From Rhyacophila brunnea (Eukaryota; Arthropoda; Insecta; Trichoptera; Rhyacophilidae): a stretch of 64,000 bases of DNA. The position numbers and the translations under genes are program-made. The notes beneath the pieces were generated by a model. That model did no database searches. It was not told the DNA's origin and worked only from the letters and a program-made list of their open reading frames with translations. Shown here piece after piece: positions 44,939-56,035 of the stretch (the stretch's first letter is position 1; each line of letters starts with the position of its first letter). The stretch lies in the NCBI GenBank assembly GCA_022495005.1, contig JAGYXB010000001.1, positions 62,001 through 126,000 on the forward strand, given 5' to 3'.

Positions 44939-45803
44939 TCTATATATATATATATATAAATAATGTTTGTTTGTCTGTCTGTCTGTCCCGTATGCGTTCC
45001 TATACCATTCATCCGATTGCGATGAAACTTTGGTGAGTTGTTGTATGCATACCCGCAAAGGTTTCTGAATTAGTACAACCAGCTTCTTCTTTTTCTTCAT
45101 TCTATCTATTTTTATTTGTATGGATCCTATACCATTCATCCGATTGTAATGAAACTTTGGTCAGTTGTTGTTCGCACGCCCGCAAAGATTTCTGAAATAG
45201 TACAACCATCTTCTTCTTCTTCTTATATTTGTATATGTTCCTATACCATTCATGCAATTGTAATGAAACTTTGGTCAGTTGTTGTTCGCACGCCCGTGAA
45301 GGTTTTTGATTTAGTACAACCATCTTCTTCTTCTTCTTCATTCTGTCTTTTTTATTCGTATGGTTCCTATACCGTTCATCAGATTGCGATTAAACTTTCG
45401 TCAGTTGTTGTGCACTTACCCGCGAAGGTTTCTGAATTAGAAGTACAACAATCTTCTTCTTCTATTCTATCTTCTTCTATTCGTGTTCTTTCCCATACCA
45501 TTCATCAGATTGTAATGAAACTTTGATCAGTTGTTGTTTGCACGCCCACAAAGGTTTCTAAATTAGTACAACTATCTTCTTCTATTCGTAGGCGTTCCTA
45601 TACCAAATTTGTAAAATCCATGCTGCTCACATGGACAGCTGTATGTGGCTTACTCACGCGTTGGAAAACCTTCTGATTTATTCGTGTACGCACCAGACGG
45701 AAAAAAAATATTGTGTATCCAAAAGCACTTGAATAGACAGAATTAAAACACAAACACTTTCATTCTTTGAGTGGCATTGCAACGCATGCCGGGTACTTGC
45801 TAG
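44939..45803 (+). mobile_element. Non-autonomous Helitron with internal tandem repeats
   Basis: It starts TCTATATATATA and ends ...gcatgccgggtacttgCTAG, inserted between A (44938) and T (45804) with no target duplication. These are the 5'-TC, 3'-CTAG and A/T insertion rules of Helitrons. No Rep/helicase is encoded. Most of the interior is the tandem array at 44990-45600. Confidence 0.8.
44990..45600 (+). repeat. Tandem array, about 120-bp unit, five copies plus a partial
   Basis: Units start near 44998, 45123, 45238, 45363, 45490 and 45593. Each contains cctataccattcatccgatt, tgaaactttggtcagttgtt and a (ttc)n tract. Frames on both strands stay open across several units only because of this periodicity. 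Confidence 0.85.
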
Positions 45804-45879
45804 TATAATATAATTTAAAAAAAAATCGAATATTTTGCCGTTTAGGTGGTGCTTACAGACAATAATACTTACCTGCAAG

Positions 45880-46754
45880 CAGTGATGTCCGGTGGGGTAG
45901 GCGGATTAAGCGTCGCTTGGGGGCGGCAGTTACTCGAAGGGCGGCAAATTGAGGAGAATCATTAGGTATATATAGAAATAGCTACCTAAACGTAGCACTT
46001 ACCGGAAATAGCTTTCCATTAAAAAATCAGCTCACTGGCTGGAAACAAAATGTATTAATTAACGAACATACCATGTTTAATAGGACGTTATTTTTTGGTG
46101 AGTTCGCGATGTCTAGTTTACTTCCGTTGTCCTTGGAGGTCACGTCCTTGGTGACCAGCAATGACACGTGCAGATTTTTGTATTATATGTAGTTACATAC
46201 TTGCCTAATTTAAAATTTATCCAAATATTTTTGTCAGTCGCTTGCGACTTTAGGAAGTTGCCAAGTGTATTCTTAAATGTATCTGAAACCATGGAAATAT
46301 TTCTATTGAAGCAGAGATAGCATTTAAATTAGATTTGGTAGTATATATTTTGTCGGTAATGTAGCTAGCTATACCACACATTTCTTAGATATTCTTGTCA
46401 GAAGGATAATGAAAAATATGGTATTGTTGTTTTCATTTAATAAAACGCATTTTTTAGTACTTATTCCACTTTTAATCAAGAGATTAGGACCGGTTTCATC
46501 CGCCTCAGAGGGACATTTTCAGCTGAGTTCAACAGTTGAAAATGTCCCTCTGAGGCGGACGAAACCGGTCCTAATCTCTTGATTAAAAGTGGAATAAGTA
46601 CTACAAAAATTGTGTTTTATTAAATAAAAACAACAATACAATGCAGTTCCACCATGAATTGACAGTTAACAAAATAAAAAAAATATGGTATCGGAAAATT
46701 GGGGCGGCATTTTGGCGCTGCTTAGGGGCGGCATTTTATCTAGGGACGTCACTG
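45880..46754. mobile_element. Non-autonomous hAT element, 875 bp, with 8-bp target duplication
   Basis: It is flanked by cctgcaag at 45872-45879 and 46755-46762. The ends are cagtgatgtcc and, inverted, cagtgacgtccc. Both ends are followed by gggcggc-rich subterminal sequence. It contains the large palindrome at 46423-46637. No transposase ORF remains. Fragments lie at 30740-30945 and 31301-31340. Confidence 0.9.
46423..46637. repeat. Near-perfect 215-bp palindrome inside the hAT element
   Basis: The arms 46423-46525 and 46533-46637 match almost base for base around a 7-nt loop. The related fragment at 30740-30945 has one arm followed directly by the sequence found after the second arm here (caatacaatgcagttccacc). 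This shows the second arm is a derived inverted duplication. Confidence 0.9.
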
Positions 46755-46762
46755 CCTGCAAG

Positions 46763-47296
46763 CATTTTATAAATATTGCACCGTGATGCAGAACAGGTAG
46801 AAGTGGTATTACATTTAGGTAAATAATAATTTATGATATTAATAATTACATTATTATTGTTTTTTTTTTAAATGTCTGTCAGTTCACGGTCAAAATACAT
46901 CAGTCAATATCATTGATAGTCATAATATCTAATTATTAATGAGATTTATAAAACACGTGATAGAAAAATATAATTAAATTTTCAGAAACCAAACAAAAAT
47001 GTTTATTTCGTTGAACAAGTTTTCATTAGACGTCATCTGTTAAACGATCTAAAATATTTAATCAACACAATACTTACAATTCCGGTGATGTCGTTAAGAT
47101 TTTTTAAGGAAATAAAACCTGGCATTTAATTAATTTATAATATAAGTGTTTTGTTTACAATTGTTTACAATTTTATATTAGTGGAATTTTTATGATAATT
47201 AAACTATATTTCCAATGTAAGTGCACTATTGTTACTAGATATATTATACTTATATCCATACAAAACTTTTACTTATATTGCCACAGTGGTACCCAT
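46763..47296. other. No gene seen
   Basis: AT-rich with no supported feature. Confidence 0.45.
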
Positions 47297-47495
47297 CAGT
47301 GATGCCAACCTTACTATAATTATAGTACAATACTATAATTTTGTAAAATACTATAATTTTACGCCAAATATACCAAAATACTATAATTTTATAGGATTCA
47401 AGACGAAAAATGTTCCTGTACTATATATTTTTCAGAAATAGTATATTTTTTACTCCTTTCTACTATAATCAGCGTAGAAAAAGATGGCAACACTG
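47297..47495. mobile_element. Small hAT-like MITE with actataatttt repeats
   Basis: The ends cagtgatgccaacctta and, inverted, cagtgttgccatctttt are CAGTGNTGCCA-type hAT termini. The interior repeats atactataatttt four times. The flanks gtacccat and ttaaccat are only a partial 8-bp match, so the target duplication is degraded or absent. Confidence 0.65.
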
Positions 47496-47701
47496 TTAAC
47501 CATCCCCAAAATACCTAAACATACAATTAAATGCTCTGACTTCGGGTCCAAAATAACGTAACTACTGATTGAAGTTGTTTATGTGTTCTTAAAATAGTAT
47601 TTTTTCTTTCTTTTATTGTGTTAACTCTCAATGGTGGAAATGCATTGTTTTATTAATTTGGGTTAATAAAACCATTTTTTTAGATTTGATATGACACTGA
47701 A

Positions 47702-48226
47702 TGAGATCATCTTGTGAGGCCTCTAGACCACTGGATTACTAAATGTGTCCAACGATTGTCCCTTCTTCGAGCTATGTGTCCAGCCCATTGCCATTTAAGG
47801 TTTTTAGCAAACCCTTGTCTGTGTCCTAATCCACTCATTCCTCTTTTTATCTTTTCGCGTTATGCCCAGCATGCACCTCTCCATATTCTAGGTTTCTGGA
47901 TCTCTCTTTGAACACTTTGCGCTTTAGACGCAGTCGGAGGTCACTTTTGAAGATATTATTCAGGCTGCCAAAAGCACTCCACCCTACCTTTACTCTGTGA
48001 ACAATTTCATCAATACACATACATCTATAGACACTTGTTGTCGTCTGTCGCAGATGTAGATTTTCACCTGTTCGAGCTGAGTGCCATTAATGAGGATCTC
48101 TTTTTGGCCCTCAAAGCAGTTAAATATGTCTTTCGTCTTAAGTTGCCAAGGGTAGCTGTAAATAGTTTAGGTGAGATTGTATCACTTTGTCGGACTCCTT
48201 TGCTGATAGAAAATCTGGCGCGCTGA
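47702..48226 (-). pseudogene. RTE-type LINE fragment with internal deletions
   Basis: Minus-strand frames give ISKGVRQSDTISPKLFTATL (RT domain start, typical of RTE/BovB), then INGTQLEQV, then EIVHRVKVGWSAFGSLNNIF and LRLKRKVF. The last part is LKWQWAGHIARRRDNRWTHL. The RT catalytic box is deleted between the first two blocks, and several frameshifts are present. A second piece of the same family lies at 60186-60510. Confidence 0.8.
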
Positions 48227-49594
48227 TAAATATGATGATATTTTTTCTTATTTCTAAAAAATCTTAAACATAATATAATGTCTGTCCAAGCAAAACAAAG
48301 TCACTTTAATAATAATGTATGTAATTTTAAAATACACTCCCATATAAAGTATTTATATTGATTTGGCTTTAGTCAAACCTGTTCAGGTGTTATTTACGTG
48401 TCAAGAAAGATTCAATACTGAATGTCAAAATCATACTTAAACACGTGCATAATACTTAAAATTTAAATGTCAACGTATATTACATAGCTACGCAGTAAAT
48501 TTTGAGTGAATTTATGTTATATTATATGACATTATAATCATTCGCGGTAAATAATGACATTATAATATATAATAATCTCAATATAAAACATATTTATTTA
48601 TAAAAATACATGTCATTACAGCCTTCGCCAATACAACATAGATTTCAACACAAAATTATATTAAAAACAACAAAATAGATTTGTATAACATGTAGGTTTT
48701 CGTTCCATAGTAGTGAAAAATATTAGGATAGATATTTTCTAACTAGTATTTTTATAGTTTAGTATACAATTAATATTACTATAAAATAGTTATTTTTTAT
48801 ACTTAATTGATTATCTAGTGTATTTCGTTCCATTTTTTCTTTCAGAATTTCTTTAGAAAAACGTTAAAAAATAATTTGGGAATCTTAGAATTATATAAAA
48901 ACCTTCACAAAAAAAAGAAACACGTTTGTAGAAAGTTCTTTATTTCATAGAAACGATTTCAAATAAAACATTATTCATTAATTTTATTACGATATTATTT
49001 GGAAGTAGACTTGGAAGAGTTCAAGGATTATAAATTTGAATATTTTATAATATTTAACTTTATTCATAAAAAATATAACCGCTACTAAATTAATTAAAAG
49101 TACTTATTGTTTTACTATTTATTTGTAGCCATCTGGCAGTGATAGTATAAACGAATTTATAAATGAATGGTTTGAATCCATAATTTAAAATGATATTATA
49201 AGCGTATTGTAAGTTGAAAACATATTTCATAGATCAGGTTTCTATGTCGCTTTTATATTTATAATACTGCTATAATAATGTATCCACTTGGTAATCGTCA
49301 CATATAAAACTATTTTACAAGACGTCTTTCAGTAAGGTTGGAATCTAAAATAACCAATGATGCATATAAGTAAGCTATAGACAAATTATTGTATAAAAAC
49401 ATAATCATGAATAATTGTACAAAGTAAATAGGTACTTAATCTCTTGAAATTATTGGTCAAAAATAGGCATTCCAACCATTCTGGTTCGGAAAATGACCAT
49501 ACTTTACATTTATTACCCAATGCATACAGGAATATAAGATTTCGCGTACCCAACATGATAAGATAATAATTAATCTTATTATAATCCAACATCA

Positions 49595-49790
49595 GCTTTG
49601 TCTTTAGTACCTAGTGAGAGTCCTGGACTCATAAAGCAGCAGATTCCATACGCGATTATGCTTCGCTGCTAACCACCAATCGGGGATACAAATGCACTTA
49701 GCGTGAGCTCTGATACCTTCAGTCTGTTGAAGCCTCGGCCACTTAATACTGGTGACTAGATCATCGTGGAATACATCATGTCATACATAA
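49595..49790 (-). pseudogene. LINE C-terminal remnant, duplicate of 34955-35150
   Basis: The minus-strand translation keeps DDLVTSIKWPRLQQTEGIRA and IPDWWLAAKHNRVWNLLLYE. Changes V to I, K to R, D to H and S to C relative to the other arm fit neutral drift. Confidence 0.5.
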
Positions 49791-49904
49791 TATATATTAT
49801 TATTATTGGGCACTGCAAAATGCCACGTTGTCTAGTAACAGTAGTGTATTGAAATAGTAATATATTTAGCAATATACGTAAAACAATCATCACAAATATA
49901 CAGA

Positions 49905-50015
49905 CCTTGAGAAAATTGCATAAATATAGTGTAAACTCATCAGGAATCAAATTCAAATACTCCAATTAAAAGCCAGCACCTTACGCAGTTGACTACGAGG
50001 GCTCCCTTCATTTTG
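49905..50015 (-). repeat. SINE-B head copy, duplicate of 34450-34560
   Basis: The complement reads gccctcgtagtcaactgcg and gctggcttttaattgg, with a degraded B box. It is shared with the left arm, so it predates the duplication. Confidence 0.55.
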
Positions 50016-50753
50016 CCATTTAGCAGTGACCAATGTAATATTTTAAAATACCTATAGGTAACTAAAAGATTTCTGGATTAATGAGGTAAGTAAACTAGTT
50101 TAGTGAAAGCGTTTCGCTATATTTGTCGATGAAATCTTACGGACTAGGATGTGTGGAGAAAGCAAGGAGACGCTTTCATCCAGCTATCAATAACGGAAAG
50201 TGGCCGAGAAGATTAAGATATAAATATAAAATAAAAATAAAAATACAGTAAAATCTCGCTAACCGGTAAATTATAAGTCCGGTGCATCCAGTAATCGAGC
50301 ACTATCTAAAAACATTTTAGTTTGGCGTTAATAATGGGAGAGAAATTTTAATTAGGGTTTGAGTAAGAAACACAATAATTAAGAGATTACTTCAGTATAC
50401 AATATGTTTTACTACTCACCATATCTAATTTTCCAAATTCACACATAGCAATAATCCGGCATTATCAGGTTATATCTATTGCCAGATTAATTGATACATC
50501 ATATTAAACATCTCATATTATAATATCATTAATTGAATAAAAAATAGTTTTAATAAAAATTACTACAAAATGCAAGTACTTTGAAACAAAAATGTTTTCT
50601 AAGAATTTTAGAATCCAGGATTCGTAGTCAATACAAAGATACAAAAATAATATTATCTTCGCTAATTAATACTGACGGAATTTGAAATAACACAATATAA
50701 CGAACGCATAGTTATAAAGTAAATTTTGGCGTGATTAATACGATCCAGAGTAG

Positions 50754-51388
50754 GTAATCTAATCCCGAGCCAAAATTTTGATCCCGGGATTTCGGGATTA
50801 CAATTTGACGATCCCGGGATTGGCGTTTTTTTCGATAGTTAATATTTTTTTTATTTATAAAAATAGCATTGATAAAATCGATCAAAAATGACTAATATAA
50901 TTATTTAAACTATTTAAGACATTTAATGTTAATATTGTGTACGTTCAATCTTAGAAATACATAGGTTTAATGGAGTAAAAAATATTGTGATGTAGATAAT
51001 GTGAAAGTAAAACAGTTTTTTTTATTTATTTATTTAAGAAAAGATAACATTCACAAAATTCGGCGTAGAAACAAGTGCCTGTCTGCGCGTCCATGGCACT
51101 GACGGCTAGACGCTGTTGACGTGCCAGAACGTCAGCGGCGTTTGCCTGGTTAAATGAACGAATTCATTATTTTTCTGTTGTTCATAGGATTGCGTATAAC
51201 AACAAAAATGGTAATTTATTATCCGTAAGCATCCGGCAATTCCCTCTTTGACATGTGCAGGTACATATACTTCTATTATATAATTGATTGTGATTGATAA
51301 AAAAATCAATCCCGAAGGTTTCAAGATTATGTTTACTAATCCCGGGATTCACATATATCAAAATCGTCCGGGATTGGATTCCCTAATT
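50754..51388. mobile_element. hAT-like MITE with exact 8-bp target duplication
   Basis: It is flanked by cagagtag at 50746-50753 and 51389-51396. The ends gtaatctaatcccgag and gggattggattccctaatt are imperfect inverses, with clustered atcccgggat words next to both ends. A 72-codon frame inside is not a recognised protein. Confidence 0.85.
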
Positions 51389-52325
51389 CAGAGTAGTTAA
51401 ATGATAAATCGCATTAGCTGGAATTCGATGGACTAGGTACCAATACATTTCAAAAATATAATTCCCGGAATAAAGTTCGGAGATGTTTCAAATTATGTAT
51501 GATCAGTATTAATAATATTAAATACAGTAAAATAAATTGAATTAGGGTTTTTCTCAGCTGCATGCATTATTGTTATAAGACATTGTTTACGTTTTTTTCA
51601 TTACTGTTTTAGTTTTTTTTTGTCTCACGATGTCAGTACAAGAAACTCGAAATTGTTTAGATTTGTTTCACGGCTGCGTGATTTACTCTTGAGTATTGAC
51701 CTTTGTTGTCCACTTTGATAGATGTCAAGATATATGTTACAACATTTTTTATTACAGATATTACTATTACCTAACAGATTATCATTATATTGTTGTTTAC
51801 ATAAAAAGAAAATGACTTACGTTATCAGAATAAAATTTTACGTGGATGTATATTATAGGTACTATTTAAATACAAATTATACTATATTTTGAATATCATA
51901 TTATTAAACAAATAATATCGGTATTCGTCTTCTTATAGCTGTATAATATACTAGAAAAAACACTTTAAGCTTCAAAATAATAAAATAGGTGAAGAGTAAA
52001 GAGGTAAAGAGTGGGTATTGTGCGGCAAAATGAAGCCGCGTTTCTTACGTAGGTATAACGCACAGTAGAATCTCAATATTATTATTATTAACTTAACTAT
52101 GAAACGTTGTACCATCATGTTGCTTCTCAGTATGGCTACCAAATTTAAACACACCATATTTAAGCATATTTTCTACTAAAAATAATTACCACTTTATATT
52201 TAACACAAAAATAATAAATTTCAGCAACACGTGCTCGCAGTTTTAAAATGAATGTAGTCATTAAAATCTATATTTACCGGCGACGCGTACATTTTTTTTT
52301 TATTTGAGCCGTAGAAATTCTATCT

Positions 52326-53260
52326 TACTCTAACGCATATTGCGGGGATTGAAACGTGCCAAAAAATGATTTCTCACTCGCACTTATGGTTATTTTTGTT
52401 CAGGCCTTGCTTTAAACATATTATAAAATGCCACATATTGGAGAAAACCCCTTTGAATATGATGATTCTTCCATAATGTGAATAAAACTTCACAAACCAT
52501 ATAAAATTATTCATACAATCAATTACTAAATATGAAAGATATTCATCTGGTTTTATATGCATAAAATTGTAGAACACTCTTTCAAGTTAATATTTCAGAA
52601 AATTTATTTCAATTAAATCATGAGTTTTGTTTCACAGTGAATCTATTTTGATTGTTAGTAAAGTGCTTTATATCAAAAAAACTAAAAACATAAAAATTTC
52701 TCCTTTCAATAACCCGACCCCGCTGTAGTAAAATTAACATTTATGGTTTTTAGCCCTTTTAAACAGTCTAGCGTTCCCTATAGCGATAGCCTTATTATAA
52801 TGACTTTGAAAATCACTACTATAGAAATTTTTCTTCCCTTCTTAATCAAATTTCTTAGCTATTCTACCCCTTAACCCATTAACCATTAACCCCTAGCTAT
52901 ACTTAATACAATTATTGTATTATGATAATTTATATATGAGATACGTGTTTCATCCATTCTTTCTACGTGTTCATCACAAAAGTATCTTCTTATTTCACTT
53001 CCCAACCTGACCATATCCTCAATTTCGATTATAGTTCTCAGATTACAATATTTTTTTAACCTCTAAGAGTTTCATATGCGATGTATCATTGGATTGGTAG
53101 CTTATTTAGTAAATGTATTATCTCCAATGCAACAGAAGTAGGTTCAAATCCCATTCGCTCCAATATTTTACAAAGATTTAGATGAGTATGGTTAATATTA
53201 TATTACTGAGACTATTAATTCCAAACAAAGAAAATACTATTGATTTATTTTCAACTTTAT
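52326..53260. other. No protein gene seen
   Basis: AT-rich. A minus frame (52577-52374) lacks motifs. A tRNA-like remnant lies at 53088-53164. Confidence 0.45.
53088..53164 (+). tRNA. Degenerate tRNA-like sequence
   Basis: The acceptor-like ends attgga and tccaat pair. A tagcttatttagt A-box region and a B-box-like ggttcaaatcc are spaced as in a tRNA. A 5-bp anticodon stem (gtatt/aatgc) encloses an irregular 6-nt loop, and the T stem has a mismatch. It is probably a tRNA pseudogene or SINE relic. Confidence 0.35.
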
Positions 53261-54674
53261 TCGACTACCTCATGGAATAACACACTAACTCTAAATTATC
53301 AACTTTTCAGGAGAGCAAAAAAAACATTCAAAAAAATGTGTAGCAAAAGCCGTTTATTATGTGCAAATATTATTTAAATTATAATTTATATCTTTAAATA
53401 GAGTATCAATTAAGCATACAATCAACTTTTGCAAGACAATAATTTGGGAAATAATACCCTAAATGTGTTTTTCCACGTTAAGTTTGACAACTAAATTATT
53501 ACATCTAGATTTGGTGTGATTTTTCCCGTTTATATATTTTTAGAGGGTGTATATATCTATACTTGGTGTGTTTTTCCACGTAATTATTTTTTTTTTCATA
53601 AAAAAAGTACCACGTAACTTGAGATGGTGTTTTTTTTCATACTAATTCTGAAAGATAATCTTAAATATCTCGACTTAGAGAGATTTTTGTTTTGACTTTT
53701 ACGGGGAATGACATACTATGTGCTCTTAGTGTTTTCTCTCTCGATGATATTTGATTAAACCAAAAATATGTTTAGATATTCTGATGGAATATGAAGAGAT
53801 TTTTTAATTAAACAATATTTTATCGCAATAAACTGTATTTTAACCATTTAGTCAGTTTGAGGAAATTATTTTACAGAACATAATATTATAGTAAAATAAT
53901 TGCAAAGTTACTTAATGAATATTCCACTCAACATAATAATGATTGGTAGTATAAATTAAGAAATGATAGGATAGTTTGTTATCTATATATTTTACGTAAA
54001 TTACGTTGCAGCATTATAAACGTTATGTAAATTAAACTTTTTTTAAATTAAGTATAGGAAAACTATCATATAATATACAACTGTATTCTTCAAATTAGAT
54101 TTAAAATATGTAAAAATAATACTTATAAGACTTCTATACTTCTATGCAGCTACTTATTTCTATCGCACCTCACTTAGCTGTTTGTAGATGCCAAAGGTAA
54201 CAATTAATAGCCATCCTATCATGAACAGTGAGATTATAGATGGCATATTATTTTCTCTTATAATGAAAGACTCATACTTCACTTTGTGACACAGTTAAAA
54301 CTTTTGTAAATCAAAACATGCTGTAACAGTTGTAATGTGATTTTCTTTTGCACGATTTATATCACCCTGTTTCATCTCTCTCGAACGTTCTGTAAATAAT
54401 AAATGTTGCTGATAATCACTTTATTTTTTATTAAATATTTAATTTACTCAATTATTGTTTCCGTTCCTGTTCAGACGAAGAAATACGAGAAAAATATGCC
54501 TTTATATTGGCGTTCAGTAGCAATTTGAAATTGATATTATTTTGATCCAAATCATATGCTATATTGGGGATACATTTTCACCATATTCAAATTCTCGTCT
54601 TAATATTCTTTTTGGCTATTTTTTCTAATATAGTGGGATTCTTTTCTTATGAAATATATTACTAACATGTTCAA

Positions 54675-55043
54675 TTATACTATTTTTTTTTGCTTCCTTG
54701 AGTGCATGATCACGGTTGTTGTACCTGCCTTGACTATACAATAGCAATTCTGACTCTTCCTTTTTTTAAAAACACTCACCACCCACATATTTGAAATTGA
54801 AAGTGTTTGTAAAAACATAGTTTTACATACTTTTATTATTTCGTTATTGCATGACAAACCATAAATAAGTGCTTTTAAACGTCTTAAAGAAGCTGGTAGT
54901 TTTTGGGTTTTCTTTTGCACTGACTTGTCATATCGTAAGATGTAATCCCATTGTTTCTCATGATTGCCAATAATACAAAATGAATCAAAACTAACTTGAC
55001 GTTCAGATTCACTCATTTTTTGGGCACATATTTGAATTGGCAA
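54675..55043 (-). CDS. Transposase-like N-terminal ORF inside the 3.3-kb transposon
   Basis: 122 codons. The order of motifs matches the N-terminal region of a widespread group of uncharacterised arthropod transposon proteins as I remember them: a Cys-near SESERQVSFDSFCIIGNHEK segment, then WDYILRYDKSVQKKTQK, then IKVCKTMFLQTLSISNMWV. In that group a K/QVC-K-x-x-F-L-x-T/H-L block precedes a DDE-type catalytic domain. No catalytic residues are present here, and no continuation is seen downstream, so the gene is truncated or frameshifted. It lies centrally between the inverted repeats, on the minus strand. The family link comes from memory of motif order and is not verified. Confidence 0.45.
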   Translation of the reverse strand: MPIQICAQKMSESERQVSFDSFCIIGNHEKQWDYILRYDKSVQKKTQKLPASLRRLKALIYGLSCNNEIIKVCKTMFLQTLSISNMWVVSVFKKRKSQNCYCIVKAGTTTVIMHSRKQKKIV

Positions 55044-55310
55044 GAATTTTTACATAGTGTTCCATGGTATTCAAATATTCTTATATTTATTCACATTTTC
55101 TTCACCTGAATTAAATGCTTTTTTGGCTTTCTTCCTTTTGCACAAGTCTTAAATTACAGCTCTCTTCTTTTTCTCGATTCAAGTGTGTCAATTTATAGTG
55201 AAAATACTTTGTACAGATGCACTAAGTAGGTACAACGTCATGTCTGATGACGTGATGTCTACAAGTGCATTTATGTTTCTAGGTGGCAAAGTACTGACAG
55301 AAGTATACTG

Positions 55311-55433
55311 TTATTTATTATGCTCTAAAATAGAGCGATATATTTCATTCTGTGTAAGATCTGCTGGAGATTTCGTAATTTCTTCGATCAAATCATCAAT
55401 CATTCCCAAGTCTCCTCCAAATTTTTGCGTCAT
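55311..55433 (-). CDS. 40-codon acidic frame, function unknown
   Basis: This minus-strand frame begins MTQKFGGDLGMIDDLIEEIT and ends LEHNK-stop, upstream of the transposase-like ORF on the same strand. It is more codon-diverse than random AT-rich frames nearby and could be an exon or fragment of the transposon's coding region. I do not recognise it. Confidence 0.2.
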   Translation of the reverse strand: MTQKFGGDLGMIDDLIEEITKSPADLTQNEIYRSILEHNK

Positions 55434-55984
55434 AATGGCACACTGGAAGAACAACTAAAACCCGACAATCCAGGATCACTAGGACTATTCGGAGTCTTCA
55501 GATGGGGATAAAATCAACCTGGACTATCCAATTTTCACCCAAACATGCAATAAACCTTTTAGACTTTTTTTACTACCATATTTATCATAAAAGTATAGTA
55601 AAACGTATTGTCAACACATGTGCAAAAATAGGCAAGTATTACCTTATTTACTTATCACAAGTCGTCGTGGAATCAATACAAGAAGAATAATTATTGTAGG
55701 TTGTAAATTGGAAACTAATGGTGCAAATATGCATTTATACGATGCTTACTAATGATAGGAAGACGTGATAGTTTATATTACGAAACACAGAATATTATAA
55801 ACATTGAAAATCCTGTAGGAGCCAATAGTACAGACAGAATATTTAAGGTTGAATCATTTATAATTATAACCTAAAAATGTGTTGTCTGAAATAGGAGATT
55901 TATTTTTTTATTGTTTCCATCCTTTATTTTATTAGTATTTTAAGCTTATTGTAATATTCGCCAAGATCTAGTTGGCGACATATT

Positions 55985-56035
55985 AATTAAATGGAATAGT
56001 TCATAACTTAAATCCATTAGAATTTAAATTCAAAT
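55985..56035. mobile_element. Isolated MITE end (family of 25533-25786)
   Basis: The bases aaatggaatagttcataact, then taaatccattagaattt, match the right terminal repeat of that MITE. No left end is visible nearby. It lies inside the 3.3-kb transposon. Confidence 0.5.

Larger units (their letters stand above)
44250..45830 (+). mobile_element. Older MITE hosting two nested insertions
   Basis: The left end (ggattctaatggatttaagt, then ttccatttgatta) and the right-end segment at 44900-44938 (gaatggaataatacaaaact) belong to the family at 25533-25786. Between them a Mutator-like MITE (44437-44890) has inserted, and a Helitron (44939-45803) cuts the right end. Confidence 0.6.
48350..52325 (-). repeat. 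Right arm of the large inverted duplication
   Basis: Reverse complement of 31518-36405 (see the left arm). It lacks the left-arm-specific 0.9-kb block and the repeat D insertion. It alone contains about 51605-51945, which has no counterpart on the left. Confidence 0.9.

Noticed and set aside
45102..45526. Long frames rich in Ser and Lys on both strands at 45.1-45.5 kb
   Set aside because: They result from the 120-bp tandem repeat with (ttc)n tracts inside the Helitron, not from protein coding.
44990..45600. CRISPR-like array
   Set aside because: Repeats of about 120 bp with no short-repeat/unique-spacer pattern, inside a eukaryotic Helitron.
31518..52325. Assembly artefact (collapsed haplotypes) as the explanation of the inverted arms
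   Set aside because: The arms differ by several independent insertions and by point changes, and they surround 12 kb of unique sequence. That fits a real old duplication better, though long reads would settle it.
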